From contig NZ_BCXI01000004.1 in NCBI RefSeq assembly GCF_001895025.1, positions 1 to 64,000 of the forward strand: a DNA stretch of 64,000 bases, in the 5' to 3' direction. This document shows positions 63,013 through 64,000 of the stretch, in pieces. Numbering within the stretch: position 1 is the stretch's first letter; each line of letters opens with the position of its first letter. A program made the translations under genes and the position numbers. The stretch comes from Rhodococcus zopfii NBRC 100606 = JCM 9919. GTDB taxonomy: Bacteria > Actinomycetota > Actinomycetes > Mycobacteriales > Mycobacteriaceae. A model generated the notes under the pieces. The model saw nothing but the letters and a program-made list of their open reading frames with translations, had not been told where the DNA came from and ran no database searches.

Positions 63013-64000
63013 ATGGCTGACATTGAAATGACCGTCGCGCAGCTGCGCGAGTGGCTGCGGAACTGGATCGCCGACGCGACCGGGCAACCGGCGTCGCAGA
63101 TCTCCGACGATCGTCCGATGGAGGAGTTCGGCCTCTCGTCGAGAGACGCCGTGGCCCTCAGCGGTGAGATCGAAGACCTGCTCGGCGTCACGCTCACTGC
63201 GACGATCGCGTACCAGCACCCGACCATCGCGTCGCTGGCCACCCGCATCATCGAGGGCGAACCCGAGGGGCCCGCCGCCGCCGACGAGGCGTTCTACGCG
63301 GTCGGCGGCATCACCGGTGCCAAGGACATCGCGATCGTCGGCATGTCCACCCGGCTGCCCGGCCACGTCGACACTCCCGCGCAGATGTGGGAACTGCTCG
63401 CCGAGGGCCGCAGCGGCGTCACCGACCTGCCGGAGGGCCGCTGGTCCGAGTTCGACGGCGACCCGGTCGTATCCGAGGCCATCGCGAACGCCAACACCCG
63501 CGGTGGCTACCTCGACGACGTCAAGGGCTTCGACGCCGAGTTCTTCGCGATGTCGCCGCGCGAGGTCGAGATGGTCGACCCGCAGCAGCGGCTCGCGCTC
63601 GAACTTGCGTGGGAAGCGCTCGAGCATGCCCACCTGCCGGCGAGCGAGCTCAAGGGCGGCTCCGTCGGTGTGTTCATCGGCAGCTCGGCCAACGACTACC
63701 AGCTGCTCGCCGTCGCCGACCCGTCGGCGGCGGACCCGTACGCGATCACCGGTACGTCCACCGCGATCGTCGCCAATCGGGTGTCGTACTTCTTCGATTT
63801 CCGCGGCCCGTCGGTGACCCTCGACACCGCGTGCTCGTCGTCGCTCGTCGCGGTGCACCAGGCCGTGCGCGCGCTGCGCGGCGGCGAAGCCGACGTCGCC
63901 CTCGCCGGCGGTGTGAACATGCTGCTCGCGCCCGCCGGGACCCTCGGCTTCGACGAGACCGGCATGCTCACCGCGGACGGCAAGATCAAGGCGTTCTCCG
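63013..64000 (+). CDS. pks13: Polyketide synthase Pks13 (5' part only)
   Basis: The first 329 codons of the condensing enzyme that joins the meromycolate and the alpha-branch to make mycolic acid precursors. An N-terminal ACP has FGLSSRDAVAL, with the phosphopantetheine serine at S43. The ketosynthase begins at about 103 (KDIAIVGMSTRLPG) and has its active cysteine in DTACSSSLVA (C274). The C-terminal AT, ACP and thioesterase domains lie beyond the window. It starts at the ATG before ADIEMTVAQL and is co-transcribed with fadD32. It corresponds to Rv3800c. Confidence 0.97.
   Translation, partial: MADIEMTVAQLREWLRNWIADATGQPASQISDDRPMEEFGLSSRDAVALSGEIEDLLGVTLTATIAYQHPTIASLATRIIEGEPEGPAAADEAFYAVGGITGAKDIAIVGMSTRLPGHVDTPAQMWELLAEGRSGVTDLPEGRWSEFDGDPVVSEAIANANTRGGYLDDVKGFDAEFFAMSPREVEMVDPQQRLALELAWEALEHAHLPASELKGGSVGVFIGSSANDYQLLAVADPSAADPYAITGTSTAIVANRVSYFFDFRGPSVTLDTACSSSLVAVHQAVRALRGGEADVALAGGVNMLLAPAGTLGFDETGMLTADGKIKAFS

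Overview
This is high-GC actinobacterial DNA from a mycolic-acid producer (Mycobacteriales). Rhodococcus is the most likely genus, with Nocardia or Gordonia possible. The main reason is the arabinogalactan/mycolate locus at 48-64 kb: UDP-galactopyranose mutase, GlfT2, a PAP2 phosphatase, decaprenyl-phosphate phosphoribosyltransferase, AftB, two mycolyltransferases, an Rv3802c-like cutinase, FadD32 and Pks13. Much of the window follows, in reverse, the Mycobacterium tuberculosis order Rv3800c to Rv3839 (order recalled from memory, not searched). No transposase, integrase, tRNA, rRNA or CRISPR array was seen.

Layout. 0-3.3 kb: the 5' part of a receptor-like Ser/Thr kinase with a Kelch sensor, and a DUF2470 gene (Rv3839-like) behind a good IdeR/DtxR iron box. 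3.4-9.1 kb: an envelope sugar-modification set (methyltransferase, WecE-like sugar aminotransferase, GtrB-like glycosyltransferase, large YfhO-like membrane protein, GtrA-like flippase). 9.2-10.8 kb: pheA and a phosphoglycerate-mutase-like gene. 10.8-13.3 kb: a PE-PPE-EspG trio of type VII secretion. 13.4-33.6 kb: an accessory catabolic region with three TetR regulators, four crotonases, a thiolase, two SDRs, two acyl-CoA dehydrogenases, two APH-fold kinases, two nitronate-monooxygenase-like flavoproteins, a quinone-oxidoreductase-like MDR, an MHS transporter and a CoA ligase. 33.6-47 kb: conserved housekeeping and envelope genes (Rv3836/Rv3835-like, serS, NamH, acyltransferase, HAD phosphatase, peptidoglycan amidase, SpoIID-like protein). 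47-64 kb: a MerR/TipA regulator and the arabinogalactan/mycolate genes, ending inside pks13.

The most interesting part is the catabolic region. At 27.4-33.5 kb an APH-fold kinase and a dehydrogenase that looks like the second half of vertebrate ACAD10/ACAD11 are encoded side by side, followed by a transporter, a CoA ligase and a crotonase. The gene content parallels the kinase/dehydrogenase/ligase/transporter logic of the Pseudomonas levulinate (lva) pathway and of ACAD10/11 4-hydroxy-acid catabolism. A second kinase and dehydrogenase lie at 20.6-23.7 kb. CGATCG-centred palindromes recur in the control regions of this region and probably form a TetR operator set. One sits directly downstream of a clear TTGACA-17-CACTAT promoter before the kinase/dehydrogenase operon. 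The substrate is unknown; a 4-hydroxy (or 4-oxo) acid or lactone is the leading inference.

The envelope genes work together. Glf makes UDP-galactofuranose and GlfT2 polymerises galactan. The PAP2 protein and UbiA supply decaprenyl-phosphoribose, the precursor of the arabinose donor. AftB caps arabinan. FadD32 and Pks13 make the mycolate and the Fbp proteins transfer it. NamH, the amidase and the SpoIID-like protein act on peptidoglycan.
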